NCBI GenBank assembly: GCA_963744575.1
Contig: CAVUUF010000005.1
Span: 39,285 to 103,284, forward strand
Direction: 5' to 3'
Source: Palsa-504 sp963744575
GTDB lineage: Bacteria > Actinomycetota > Actinomycetes > Streptosporangiales > Streptosporangiaceae
DNA: 64,000 bases
Made by a program: the position numbers and the translations under genes
Notes under the pieces: generated by a model
Told to the model about the DNA's origin: nothing
The model's database searches: none
Seen by the model: the letters and a program-made list of their open reading frames with translations, nothing else
Part shown: in pieces, positions 1 through 8,915 of the stretch
How the letters are laid out: each line of letters opens with the position of its first letter
How positions within the stretch are numbered: position 1 is the stretch's first letter

Positions 1-2
1 GC

Positions 3-77
3 CCCGCGGCGGCGCTGGCCGAGCACCGGGCCGGTCCTGCGCCCGCCGCGGCCGGCGCGGCCGCCGAGCAAGCCTGA
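3..77 (+). CDS. possible C-terminal tail of an upstream gene (partial)
   Basis: The reading frame open from the window edge encodes an Ala/Pro-rich tail (ends AAAEQA) and stops with TGA at 75-77. Such tails are common at actinobacterial protein ends, but nothing here identifies a family. The following 145 bases up to the aldehyde dehydrogenase stop show no gene. Confidence 0.25.
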   Translation, partial: PAAALAEHRAGPAPAAAGAAAEQA

Positions 78-222
78 AACCCGGCCCCGGGGAAGCGCCG
101 GAGAGTCGCGGCCGGAAGCTGCGCGCGAAGACCGGCGAGCGCGAGCGCTGGTAGGAGCTGCGCGGCGAAGTTGCGCTGTGAGATCGCGACCCTCTTCTCG
201 CACCGCGCCCCGCAGCGCATCA

Positions 223-1686
223 TCAGCGCCTGGCGTGAGGTGTCAGCACGACGGTCTGCAGCTCGGTGAACGACTGCATCACGTGCGAGCCTCCCACCCG
301 GCCGATGCCGCTGTCGGTCCCGGCGCGGCCGCCAAACGGCAGGTGCGCTTCCCAGTAGTTGCTCGACTCGTTGATGTTCACCCAGCCGGCGTGGACCCGG
401 TCGGCGAACTCGAGCCCGTTAGCCAGGTCCGCGGTGAAGATTGCGGCCAGCAGCCCGTAAGGGGAGGCGTTGGTCAGCGAGATCGCGTGCTCGAGCGAGT
501 CGACCGCGACCACCGGCGCGACCGGGCCGAACGTCTCCTCGACGGCGACCCGGGCGTCGGCCGGCACGCCGGAGAGCACCGTCGGCTGCCAGTACAGTGA
601 GGTGGCGAAGCCGGCCGCTCGCGAGCCTCCGCTGACGACGCGTGCACCACGCTGCACCGCGTCGGCGACGTGCTCGTCCATCTTCTGGGCGACCGGCTCG
701 TTGTTGAGCGGGCCCATCGTCGTGGTGTCGTCGAAGGGGTCGCCGAGCAGGATCTGCTCGGTCACCCGCCGCGCCAGCAGCGCAACGAACTCATCCTGCA
801 CAGCGCGGTGGACCAGCAGGCGCTCCCCGGCCGTGCAGCTCTGGCCGGCGCACAGGTAACAGGCCGTCAGCGCCGCCCCGGCGGCCGCGTCGAGGTCCGC
901 GTCGTCGAGCACGACGAGCGGCCCGTTGCCGCCCATCTCGAGCAGCGTCGCCTTGCCCGCGGCGGCCGCTGCTACCATCCGCCCCGTCGCGGTGGAGCCG
1001 ATGAACGCTACGCCGTCCGTCCCGGGGTTGCGTGCGATCTCGTCGCCGACCACCGGGCCGGGACCGCTGACGAGGTTGAACACGCCCGGCGGCAGGTCGG
1101 CGTCGGCGATGCAGCGGGCGAGCTCCACGGCGCAGATGGCCGTCGAGGGCGCGGGCGTCCAGACCACCGCGTTGCCGCAGGCGAGCGCGGGCGCCAGCAG
1201 TTCGGCCGGCATGGTGTAGGGCCAGTTCCAGGGGCTGATCACGCCGACCACGCCGCGCGGGCGGCGCACCAGCAGCACGCGCTTGCCCGGCGAGACCGAG
1301 TTGGGCAGTTCGCCGCCGAGGCGCTTGGCGTCCTCGGCGGCGATCCGCCAGTACTCGACCAGCTCGTCGACCTCGCCGAACGCCTCCGCGCGCAGCGGCT
1401 TGCCCTGATCGAGCGTCAGCGTGCGGGCCAGCTGCTCGCGGCGCGACTCGATCAGATCGCCGACCGCGTGCATCTTCGCGGCGCGCTCGAAGGCGGTCAG
1501 CCGGGCCCAGCCGTCTGCGGCGGCGCGGGCCGCGGCGATCGCCCGGCGGGCGTCGTTGCGATCCCCCTGCGGGACGGTTCCGATCAGCTCGCCGGTCGCC
1601 GGGCTGGTGGCGTCGAACGTCTCGCCGCTGGCGCTGGGCTGCCAGCTTCCGCCCACGAACATCTGGTGCATGGTGCCTGTCGCCAT
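223..1686 (-). CDS. NAD(P)-dependent aldehyde dehydrogenase
   Basis: A 487-residue protein of normal length for the ALDH superfamily, which oxidises aldehydes to carboxylates in the cytoplasm. Visible motifs are the Rossmann region with SPWNWP (151-156), the glycine loop GSTATGR (230-236), the general base Glu250 in LEMGGN and the nucleophile Cys284 in GQSCTA. I chose the ATG at 1686 because GAGG lies about 8 nt upstream; longer in-frame starts (1722 and beyond) lack a ribosome site and give low-complexity Arg-rich sequence. It is divergent from the GMC oxidoreductase at 1875. The 188-base gap carries an AT-rich TATATAAA patch that may hold promoters. The pairing resembles choline dehydrogenase/betaine aldehyde dehydrogenase systems, but the real substrate is inferred, not shown. 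Confidence 0.9.
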   Translation of the reverse strand: MATGTMHQMFVGGSWQPSASGETFDATSPATGELIGTVPQGDRNDARRAIAAARAAADGWARLTAFERAAKMHAVGDLIESRREQLARTLTLDQGKPLRAEAFGEVDELVEYWRIAAEDAKRLGGELPNSVSPGKRVLLVRRPRGVVGVISPWNWPYTMPAELLAPALACGNAVVWTPAPSTAICAVELARCIADADLPPGVFNLVSGPGPVVGDEIARNPGTDGVAFIGSTATGRMVAAAAAGKATLLEMGGNGPLVVLDDADLDAAAGAALTACYLCAGQSCTAGERLLVHRAVQDEFVALLARRVTEQILLGDPFDDTTTMGPLNNEPVAQKMDEHVADAVQRGARVVSGGSRAAGFATSLYWQPTVLSGVPADARVAVEETFGPVAPVVAVDSLEHAISLTNASPYGLLAAIFTADLANGLEFADRVHAGWVNINESSNYWEAHLPFGGRAGTDSGIGRVGGSHVMQSFTELQTVVLTPHARR

Positions 1687-1874
1687 CGCTTCGCCTCGGC
1701 CCGGTCGCGTTGACACGGTCATACAGCTGATATATAAAGCCCCCATCAGGCCCGGGTCAATGGGTTCACCCAAACGGGGCGGCACGTCGGGGGCGCGGAC
1801 TTGACCCTGGTCTTCGCCGGCCGTCCGCGCCGTCGCCGCCGTCGCTGCCGTCGCCGACGATGGGAGATGGCGCC

Positions 1875-3491
1875 ATGATCGACGCAGGCGAGTTCGACTA
1901 TGTGATCGCGGGTGGCGGGACGGCGGGATGCGTCGTCGCCGCGCGCCTGACGGAGGATCCCGGGGTGACGGTGTGCCTGGTCGAGGCCGGTCCCTCGGAC
2001 GCCGACGACCCCCACGTCCTCCGCCTCGAGGACTGGATGTACCTACTCGACTCCGGCTACGACTGGGATTACCTGATCGAGCCCCAGGAGAAGGGCAACA
2101 GCTTCCTGCGCCACGCCCGCGGCAAGGTGCTCGGCGGCTGCTCCTCGCACAACTCCTGCATCGCGTTCTGGACGCCGAAGGAAGACCTCGACGAGTGGGC
2201 CGCAATGGGGTGCGCGGGCTGGAGCTCGGCGGAGTGCTGGCCGCTGATCAAGCGGCTGGAGACCAACGACGGGCCCGGCGATCACCACGGGCGCGGCGGT
2301 CCGGTCAACATCCGCACGGTCCCGCCCGAGGATCCCTGCGGCGTCGCATTGCTCCAGGCGGCGGCGCAGGCGGGTCTCCCGACGACCCGCTTCAACGAGG
2401 GCTACACGGTGACCAACGGGGCCGGCTGGTTCCAGATCAACTCCGCGCCTGACAACACCCGGATGTCCTCCTCGCACGCGTACCTGCACCCGATCATCGG
2501 CACCCGGCCGAACCTGGAGATCCGGACCGGCTGCTGGGCCAAGCGGGTGGCGATCGAAGCCGGGCGCGCTGCCGCGGTCGAGTACCTGACCCCGGACCTG
2601 CTCACGCACGCCTCGGCGAGGGCCCGGCGCGAGGTCATCCTCAGCGCCGGCGCGATCGACACGCCCAAGCTGCTGATGCTGTCCGGCGTCGGACCCGGCA
2701 ACCACCTCCAGGAATTCGGCATCGAGACGATCGCCGACTCCCCCGGAGTCGGCGCGAACCTTGACGACCACGTTGAGGGGATCGTCCAGTGGGACGCCAG
2801 GCGGCCGATGATCCGCCACTCGACGCAATGGTGGGAGATCGGCCTGATGTCCACCTCCGAGCCAGGGCTCGACCGGCCCGACCTGATGATGCACTACGGC
2901 TCCGTCCCGTTCGACATGAACACCGCGCGCTGGGGCTACCCGACGACCGAGAACGGGTTCTGCCTGACGCCGAACGTGTGCCGCGGCCGCTCCCGCGGAA
3001 CGGTGCGACTGCGCTCGCGCGACTTCCGCGATCGCGCCCGCGTCGACCCCCGCTACTTCACCGACCCCGAGGGGCACGACGAGCGCGTCATGGCGTTCGG
3101 GATGCGGCTGGCGAGGAAGATCGTCTCGCAGCCGGCGATGGCTGACTGGGCCGGAGCCGAGCTGGCGCCCGGACCCGGCGCGCAGACCGACGACGAGCTG
3201 ATCGACTACATGCACAAGACCCACAACACGGTCTACCACCCGGCGTGCAGCGCGCACATGGGGCCGGACTCCGATCCGCTCGCGGTCGTCGACCCGCGCC
3301 TGCGCGTCCGCGGCGTCCGTGCCCTGCGGATCGCAGACGGATCGATCCTCCCGTTCCTGCCGGCGATCAACCCGAACATCACCACGATGATGATCGGCGA
3401 GAAGTGCGCCGACATGCTCAAGGAGGACGCGAGGGGCGGCGCGCAGGCAGAAACACCGCCAGCGGCGGTCAGGGCGCAGCCGAGCGCTTGA
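1875..3491 (+). CDS. GMC-family FAD oxidoreductase (choline/alcohol dehydrogenase-like)
   Basis: A 538-residue flavoprotein. The N-terminal FAD-binding motif is GGGTAG within the first 20 residues, followed by the GMC signature around GKVLGGCSSHN. At the C-terminus are the catalytic His (TVYHPACS) and the Asn of NPNITT, so the His/Asn pair of GMC dehydrogenases is intact. Family members oxidise choline, alcohols or polyols to aldehydes. The ATG at 1875 follows GGGAGA by 8 nt; the ATG at 1860 would overlap that site. Divergent from the aldehyde dehydrogenase, which could take the aldehyde product onward. The cNMP/CBS gene follows 31 bases downstream on the same strand. Substrate not determinable. 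Confidence 0.9.
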   Translation: MIDAGEFDYVIAGGGTAGCVVAARLTEDPGVTVCLVEAGPSDADDPHVLRLEDWMYLLDSGYDWDYLIEPQEKGNSFLRHARGKVLGGCSSHNSCIAFWTPKEDLDEWAAMGCAGWSSAECWPLIKRLETNDGPGDHHGRGGPVNIRTVPPEDPCGVALLQAAAQAGLPTTRFNEGYTVTNGAGWFQINSAPDNTRMSSSHAYLHPIIGTRPNLEIRTGCWAKRVAIEAGRAAAVEYLTPDLLTHASARARREVILSAGAIDTPKLLMLSGVGPGNHLQEFGIETIADSPGVGANLDDHVEGIVQWDARRPMIRHSTQWWEIGLMSTSEPGLDRPDLMMHYGSVPFDMNTARWGYPTTENGFCLTPNVCRGRSRGTVRLRSRDFRDRARVDPRYFTDPEGHDERVMAFGMRLARKIVSQPAMADWAGAELAPGPGAQTDDELIDYMHKTHNTVYHPACSAHMGPDSDPLAVVDPRLRVRGVRALRIADGSILPFLPAINPNITTMMIGEKCADMLKEDARGGAQAETPPAAVRAQPSA

Positions 3492-3522
3492 GGACAGCGC
3501 AGGCGGGGCTGGGCCGCGTGTA

Positions 3523-5263
3523 ATGGAGGACGTCGCCGGCTTCCTCGGCTCGCATCCGCCCTTCGATGGGGTGGGGGCGGAGGAGCTGGCGCGCGTCGCG
3601 GCCGTGACCGAGATCGAGGCGTTCCCCGGGGGGAAGACGATCTTCCTCCAAGGCACCGGGCCGACCGGGTATCTCCGCGTAGTCCGCAGTGGCTCGGTCG
3701 AGATCATCCATGATGGGCAGGTGCTGGATCTCCTCGGGCCTGGCGAGCTGTTCGGGCACACCTCGATGCTGTCCGGGCTGCCGACCGGCTTCCAGGCGCG
3801 CACCGCCGGGGGACACGCTCTGCTATCGCATTCCCGCCGACGTCATCGGCCCGCTCCTGGTGCGACCGCACTTCCTCCAGTTCATTGCCCGCTCGATCGC
3901 CGGCGCCCCGGCCGGAGCCGGGCCGGAGCAAGCGCCGCCGGGCAACCCGGTCCAGCGCCGTGTCGCGACGCTGATCCGCACTCCGCCGCTGCTGTGCCGC
4001 GCTGATGAGCCGATCCGCGAGGCGGCAAGGCAAATGACGGCCCAGGGAGCGAGCGCGGTCCTGGTACGATCCGGCGAGACGCTCGGCATCGTGACCGACC
4101 GTGACCTGCGCTCGCACGTGGTCGCCGCGGGGGTCAGCCCCGGTGCTCCCGTCTCCGCCATCATGACCGCGCCGGTCTACACGGTCCGCGCCGACAGCCT
4201 TGGCGGCGATGTCCTGCTGGACATGCTCGACCGCGGCGTGCATCACGTTCCCGTCCTGTCCGCGGCCGGCGAGGTCCTCGGCGTGGTCGACGGCGGCGAC
4301 CTGGTCGCGGCGGAGGCGCGCAAGCCATTCCTGCTGCGCCGCGCCATCGACCTCGCCGCCGATGCCGCGGACCTGGCTTCCGCATCGGCCGGGCTGAGCC
4401 CGATGATCATCGCGCTGCATGACGCGCGGGTGGCTGCCGAGCACATCGCGGCCATCCGTTCTGTCGTCATGGACGCGCTCATCCGGCGGCTCGTCGAGCT
4501 TGCCGTCACGGACGCAGGCGATCCCCCGGCCCCGTTCACGTGGTTCGCGCTCGGCAGCCTGGCACGGCGGGAGGCCGTGCCGTCCTCCGACGTCGACAGC
4601 GCGCTCGCCTGGCAGGACTCGGGCGCAGGCCCGGCGGTGGCCGCCTACATGACGCGGGTGGCCCGCGCGGTGGACGAGGGCCTGCGGGCCTGCGGGCTGC
4701 AGCCAGACCCGCACGGCGCGAGCGCGTCCAACCCGCTGTTCGCCCGGTCGCTGGCGTCCTGGCGTGCCGCCGCGCAGAGCCTCAGCGGGGACCCGGCACG
4801 AGAGCAGTCGCTCATCCTCGTCTCGGTGATCACCGACAGCCACCCGGTGTGGGGAAGCGGAGCGGGCGCCGGGGGCAGGAGTGCTGGCGCCTCGGTTGCC
4901 GACGCGCTGTGGCAGGCACGCAGCCATCCCGGCCTGCTGCGGCTGCTCGCCCGGTTCGCCCTCAAGTTCCGGCCCCCACCGGGTTCCTGCGCGATTTCGT
5001 GGTGGAGCATTCGGGCGAGCGCCGGGGACAGCTCGACATCAAGCATGGCGGGCTGATCCCGATCGTCAACCTCGCGCGCTGGGCCGCGATGGCCGCCGGC
5101 GCCGCAACTGGCTCGACCGCGGAACGGCTGCGCGCGGCTGAGGCAGCCGGGACGCTGCAGAGCCCGGATGCGCGCACCCTGATCGAGGCGTTCGGCTTCA
5201 TCTTCTCGCTGCGTCTTGATCATCGGGTGGAGCAGCTGCGGCGCGGCGAGGTGCCAAATACCG
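3523..5263 (+). pseudogene. cNMP-binding / CBS pair / DUF294 nucleotidyltransferase-like protein, frame-broken and C-terminally truncated
   Basis: Three reading frames together encode one recognisable protein: a cyclic-nucleotide-binding domain (about residues 10-110, LLGPGELFGHTSML), two CBS domains (IVTDRDLR; MTAPVYTV; VPVLSAAGEVLGVVDGGDL) and a DUF294 GlnD-like nucleotidyltransferase domain with GSLARREAVPSSDVD. The start of the C-terminal DUF294 domain (FLRDFVVEH, DIKHGGLIPI) is also present. Frame 1 passes to frame 2 at a run of five G (3808-3812, apparently one extra), and back to frame 1 at a run of five C (4973-4977, apparently one short). Coding similarity ends near RRGEVPNT (about 5255), where integrase sequence begins in another frame, so the C-terminus is lost. 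Family role: putative nucleotide- or adenylate-sensing signalling. The frame breaks could be sequencing errors; the truncation looks real. Confidence 0.75.
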
Positions 5264-5303
5264 GCGAGCGATTGCCCAAGCGCTCGCTGCCGCCCTGCCC
5301 GCC

Positions 5304-6464
5304 ATGGTCAAGCCGACGGCGGGAAAGCCGTCCGATCCGGATATCCGCCATGCGGTCCTGGGCTGGGGGTACAACACCAGGCTTCGGCGGGAAGCGCCTG
5401 CAGATGCTGAGGCCGTACTTGCCTGGCTGTCGCGCAACACCCGGCCAGTGTCAGACCTGGACCACTCGGCCAATGCCCGCGCTCTGTTGGAGACGGCTGT
5501 CACTCGACTCGACGGCACCCGCGCCGCCGCCACCTCGGCCAGGCGCCACCGCGCCGTCCTGTTCAACGCGCTGCAATACGCGGTCGAACTCGGATTGCTG
5601 GACGCAAACCCCGTGAAAGACTTGCGGTGGACCGCCCCGCGCGCCTCGCAGGCAATCGACCCTCGGCGCGTCATCAATCCCGACCAGGCCCGCGCCTTGC
5701 TGGCGGCGGTAGAAGCTCAGCAGCCATCCGGCCCGCGGCTAGTGGCGTTCTTCGGCGTCATGTACTACTGCGGTCTGCGACCCGAGGAGACGGTCATGCT
5801 CTGCACGGCTGACCTCCGCCTGCCCGCCGATGACGAATGGGGGGAGATGCACGTGACCGCCACCGCGCCGGACGCTGGCACGCGGTGGACGAACTCCGGC
5901 ACTGAGCGAGACAGGCGCGGCCTGAAGCACCGGGGTGAGGGTGAAATCCGGACCGTGCCCATCCCACCACCCCAGGTCCGGCTGTTCCGAGCCCATCTGG
6001 ACCAGTACGGCGCATCCCCGGACGGCCACGTGTTCCGCGGCGTAAAGGGCGGCCTGCTCGCGACGGTCACCTACCGCCGGGCTTGGGACCGGGCCCGGAA
6101 GGCCGCATTCGACACTGGGGAGTACATGTCCCCGCTGGCGCGCCGTCCCTACGACTTGCGCCACGCATGCTTGTCGACGTGGCTCAACGGGGGAGTGGCG
6201 CCGGCTCAGGTCGCCGAATGGGCGGGGCACAGCGTCGAGGTCTTGCTGCGCACCTACGTCCGCTGCCTCGACGGCCAGCACGACATTGCCAAGCGGAGGA
6301 TCATGGAAGCCCTCGATGACCCGGCACGCGATAACGGCCAGTTCCGCGCTACCCAGGCCGACAGGATAGGCAAGGCCACGAAGACTCGGTCGCGGACCGA
6401 GACCAGGAGGACAACGAGGATGGCGACGGCCAGCGGCCATCACCGTTACGCGCGCCTATCTTGA
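5304..6464 (+). CDS. tyrosine recombinase / phage-type integrase, N-terminally truncated
   Basis: 386 residues from ATG 5304, with the same frame open upstream to about 5262 (reading RRAIAQALAALPA). Similar actinobacterial integrases have additional N-terminal residues before a MVK-T-AG segment that matches residues 1-8 here, so the arm-binding N-terminus is missing. The catalytic domain is complete: Arg159 (YYCGLRPEE), a candidate Lys208, Tyr283-Arg286 in PYDLRHA (Tyr replaces the first His, common in this subfamily), His309 (AGHS) and nucleophile Tyr318. Third-position GC is lower than in flanking core genes, in line with transfer. No ribosome site is evident at 5304. It abuts the truncated DUF294 gene. 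Probably non-functional, but a shortened active protein is not excluded. Confidence 0.75.
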   Translation: MVKPTAGKPSDPDIRHAVLGWGYNTRLRREAPADAEAVLAWLSRNTRPVSDLDHSANARALLETAVTRLDGTRAAATSARRHRAVLFNALQYAVELGLLDANPVKDLRWTAPRASQAIDPRRVINPDQARALLAAVEAQQPSGPRLVAFFGVMYYCGLRPEETVMLCTADLRLPADDEWGEMHVTATAPDAGTRWTNSGTERDRRGLKHRGEGEIRTVPIPPPQVRLFRAHLDQYGASPDGHVFRGVKGGLLATVTYRRAWDRARKAAFDTGEYMSPLARRPYDLRHACLSTWLNGGVAPAQVAEWAGHSVEVLLRTYVRCLDGQHDIAKRRIMEALDDPARDNGQFRATQADRIGKATKTRSRTETRRTTRMATASGHHRYARLS

Positions 6465-6861
6465 ACGCGGCCGAGATCATGCTATCCCGTGCGGCAGCGA
6501 CAGGTTCGTGAGCATGCGCCCGATGAGAGCCCACCGCCCCCGACTCTTCGCGCTCGATCGGCTGTCACAGTGAGTGATCGCACTGCGCTGTCGCGGTCGG
6601 GCAAGGCGCGCGGATCGCCGACTCGGCGCGCCCAGCACTCATAACATGAGCGAGAGCCGGCCAGCACAGATCGCCCATCTTCTGCGGTCCGGCTTGAGGC
6701 TGTAGTCATTGAGGTCTGCCCGGCCAGGGGTTGCATGGTCTTCGTCGGAAGGCTGCCCGACCTGCAAAAGTCCAATTTGGACGGTGCTGGACTAGCCCGC
6801 GGTCGTGCTCGCTCGCGCTTGGTGGCGTTGCGCCTAACACGCGGGCCCTGCTCCGCAACGT
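6465..6861. other. intergenic region between convergent genes
   Basis: 397 bases with no supported gene, between the 3' ends of the integrase and the phosphotransferase. The only structure I see is a palindrome GTCCAA-T-TTGGAC at 6770-6782, about 80 bases beyond the phosphotransferase stop. It could be a small operator or part of a terminator; no U-tract follows it. Confidence 0.4.
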
Positions 6862-8034
6862 CTAGACCTCGCGGGCCAGGTCGAGCATCAGCCGGGTGAG
6901 CCGGATGCGCCGCGCGAACAGCGCAACCGTGTCATCGGTCGGTTCTGCGCTGCTGAGCTGCTCGGCGGGGATCGCGCACAACGCGGAGCGCGCTGCGAGC
7001 GAGCCGATATACCCGGTACGGACGTGCGCCGGGTCGGCCTTGTAATCTTCGCTGGCCAGTCCGTCGAGATAGGCGGGGAAGATCTCCGCGTCGATAGCCG
7101 GGAGCTGCGACAAGTCGGTGTCTCGGGCATGGGCCAGGCCGACCAGCAGCTGGCCGAGGTCGAACCCTACCGGCAGCAGCGTGCCGAAGCCCCAGTCGAT
7201 AACCGCGATCGTGCCGGGTTCGTCCTCGGGGAGCAGCAGGTTCTGCGGGCTCGCGTCGCCGTGAGCGTAGGTCTGCGGCAGCTCGTCGAGCATGTCGAGC
7301 AGTTGCGGCAGCCGTTCGCCGAGGGCCAGCATGTCGGCTGGCAGCGCCGGGTCGGCAGCCTGCCCGAGTGCCGCCTGCAGAACGGGGTGGTGCCAGATCT
7401 CGTCCGCGCGCAGCGCGGGCAGCACGCCCGAGATGACCCGGCGGCTGGTGTAGAACCGCAGCGCCGACGCTCGGTTGCGCGCCGCCTCCGGCAGCGCCTT
7501 GTTGACCTCCGCGCCTGCGCGGCGCCTGGCGGCGAGCTGGCCGAGCAGCCTGGCGGCGAGGCGGTAGTCGGCCAGCTCCCAGCTGCCGGGCCGTTCGCGG
7601 ATGAACTCCCACCAGAGGCCCATGTGGTCGTCGTCGGGCCTGGTCACGTGATGCAGGACCGGCATGCGCATCCCGTCGGGCAGCACGGACTCGATGCCGG
7701 CCTGATGAATGTCCAGCTCGTAGTGCCAGGGGTAGTAGCTGACGAACTCAGCCCGGCTCGCCTCGTCGGGCAGGTGGCTCAGCATCGGCCACAGCCGCGT
7801 GTGCCGGACCAGCTTCACGAACAGCGCGCAGGCGGGCTTTCCGTCGCTGGTGATTTCGACCCGCCACAGGCCAGCCGTCACTGGCGAGCCCCAGTCGTAG
7901 GCGATCGGCGCCGGGTGGGCGACGGGCCGCGCGACCAGCGATGCCGCGGCTGCGGTCGCGATCGCGGCAAGCTCGGCGGGCGTGACCTCGGCGAGCTGGA
8001 ACAGGTCCTGCGGCTGGGCGCTCGCGTGTGACAT
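6862..8034 (-). CDS. aminoglycoside phosphotransferase (APH)-family kinase
   Basis: 390 residues with the APH/choline-kinase fold signature: catalytic loop HGDASPQNLLL and metal-binding IDWGFG, spaced normally. The family phosphorylates small molecules such as aminoglycosides, choline, homoserine or macrolides, or acts on metabolites. This protein is longer than typical resistance APHs and closer to general phosphotransferase-family proteins, so a resistance role is unproven. ATG at 8034 is preceded by a GGAG-like CTCCGGGG stretch (in + orientation). It diverges from a MarR regulator, and two operator-like repeats lie in the 60-base gap, so MarR control is likely. Confidence 0.8.
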   Translation of the reverse strand: MSHASAQPQDLFQLAEVTPAELAAIATAAAASLVARPVAHPAPIAYDWGSPVTAGLWRVEITSDGKPACALFVKLVRHTRLWPMLSHLPDEASRAEFVSYYPWHYELDIHQAGIESVLPDGMRMPVLHHVTRPDDDHMGLWWEFIRERPGSWELADYRLAARLLGQLAARRRAGAEVNKALPEAARNRASALRFYTSRRVISGVLPALRADEIWHHPVLQAALGQAADPALPADMLALGERLPQLLDMLDELPQTYAHGDASPQNLLLPEDEPGTIAVIDWGFGTLLPVGFDLGQLLVGLAHARDTDLSQLPAIDAEIFPAYLDGLASEDYKADPAHVRTGYIGSLAARSALCAIPAEQLSSAEPTDDTVALFARRIRLTRLMLDLAREV

Positions 8035-8053
8035 CGAACCCTCCGGGGAACTG

Positions 8054-8095
8054 GTAAGGTGACCTGTCTAGCCTGATCATAGTAAGGTAACCTTA
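8054..8095. promoter_or_regulatory. paired operator-like palindromes between phosphotransferase and marR
   Basis: TAAGGT-n-ACCT occurs at 8055-8065 (TAAGGTGACCT) and again at 8083-8095 (TAAGGTAACCTTA). The two copies are 28 bp apart, nearly three helical turns. Each is a palindrome around one central base. The second touches the marR start codon. The position between divergent genes, one a MarR regulator, suggests autoregulatory operators. The AAGG of the second copy could also act as the marR ribosome site. Confidence 0.6.
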
Positions 8096-8553
8096 TGACC
8101 GAGAGCAAGCCGCCGCACGATGACGGGCTGCCCGATCATCTCGCACGCTGGCTGGAGGCTGTCAGCAAGCGGCTGCACGCTGAGCTGAGCGCACGGGGCA
8201 TGCGTGACTTTCCCGGCCTGCGCGGCAGTCACCGGCGCATCCTGCAGATGATCCCGCCGCAGGGAATCAGGATCACCGACCTGGCGCTGCTGGCGGCCAT
8301 GACGAAACAGGCGCTTGGCGAGTTCGTGGACGCGCTCGAGGGGTCCGGGTTCGTTTCGAGCCGACGAGATCCGGCCGATGGCCGCGTCAAGCTGGTGACC
8401 CGGACCGCGCAGGGTGACCAGGCGGCAGCCGCCGCGCAGCGGGCGCTTGAGGACGTCGAGCGAGCATGGCGCAAGGAAATCGGGGCCGCGCACTACGACG
8501 CCATGAAGCAGGCACTGCGGGTGCTCGGCAAGGACAGTTTCGCCCGACCTTGA
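8095..8553 (+). CDS. MarR-family transcriptional regulator
   Basis: 152 residues, typical MarR length. A winged helix-turn-helix is visible at about 45-105 (ITDLALLAAMTKQALGEFVD recognition region, then the wing SRRDPADGRVKLVTRT), with flanking dimerisation helices. ATG at 8095 directly follows an operator-like palindrome. Divergent from the APH-family kinase, the probable target together with the regulator itself. Ligand unknown. Confidence 0.85.
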   Translation: MTESKPPHDDGLPDHLARWLEAVSKRLHAELSARGMRDFPGLRGSHRRILQMIPPQGIRITDLALLAAMTKQALGEFVDALEGSGFVSSRRDPADGRVKLVTRTAQGDQAAAAAQRALEDVERAWRKEIGAAHYDAMKQALRVLGKDSFARP

Positions 8554-8576
8554 CAGTCAATTGACTTGACAGTCAA
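8550..8576. promoter_or_regulatory. tandem TTGACAGTCAA palindromes
   Basis: The 11-base palindrome TTGAC-A-GTCAA occurs at 8550-8560 and again at 8566-8576, with CAATTG between them. The first overlaps the marR stop codon. The sequence also contains two TTGACA -35-like hexamers. No intact gene starts downstream, so it may be the control region of a lost gene. Confidence 0.45.
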
Positions 8577-8915
8577 CAGGCGAGTCCGCGGGACGATCAA
8601 GCCGGCCAGCCGCGGCTGGGAGTACATCCTGAGCCCGATGCCGATGCGCGATCCCGTCATCACGGCCGGCGGGAGCAGAAATGCCAGTTCGGCGCCGCGG
8701 CCACGGTGACCCGGTGAACAGGGACTGCTGCGCCGAACGGGTATTCGCGCGCTTATCACGTCGTCAGCGTCCACGGCACGATAGTGAGCATGGCCTGCAT
8801 ATCTATGCAGGCCATCCTGTCCGAGAACACTCGCTCATGCCGCTGTGAAGTGCGGCGGAGAAGGTATCCATGCTGGCGTCGGCCAGGAAGCGCGGGCGGC
8901 ATGTAGCCTGCGTCG
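8554..8915. other. non-coding interval with palindromes
   Basis: 362 bases lacking a supported gene, between marR and the 3' end of the DinB-like gene. It holds the tandem TTGACAGTCAA sites and a long perfect inverted repeat at 8790-8815. Short open frames in it have no recognisable content and are probably chance. Confidence 0.4.
8790..8815. repeat. 26-nt inverted repeat, 12-nt perfect arms
   Basis: The arm ATGGCCTGCATA (8790-8801) is followed by TC and then its exact reverse complement (8804-8815). The 2-nt centre is too small for an RNA hairpin loop of this perfection without fraying, so a dimeric-regulator operator is the likelier reading. No U-tract follows. No intact neighbouring gene clearly uses it. 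Confidence 0.5.
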
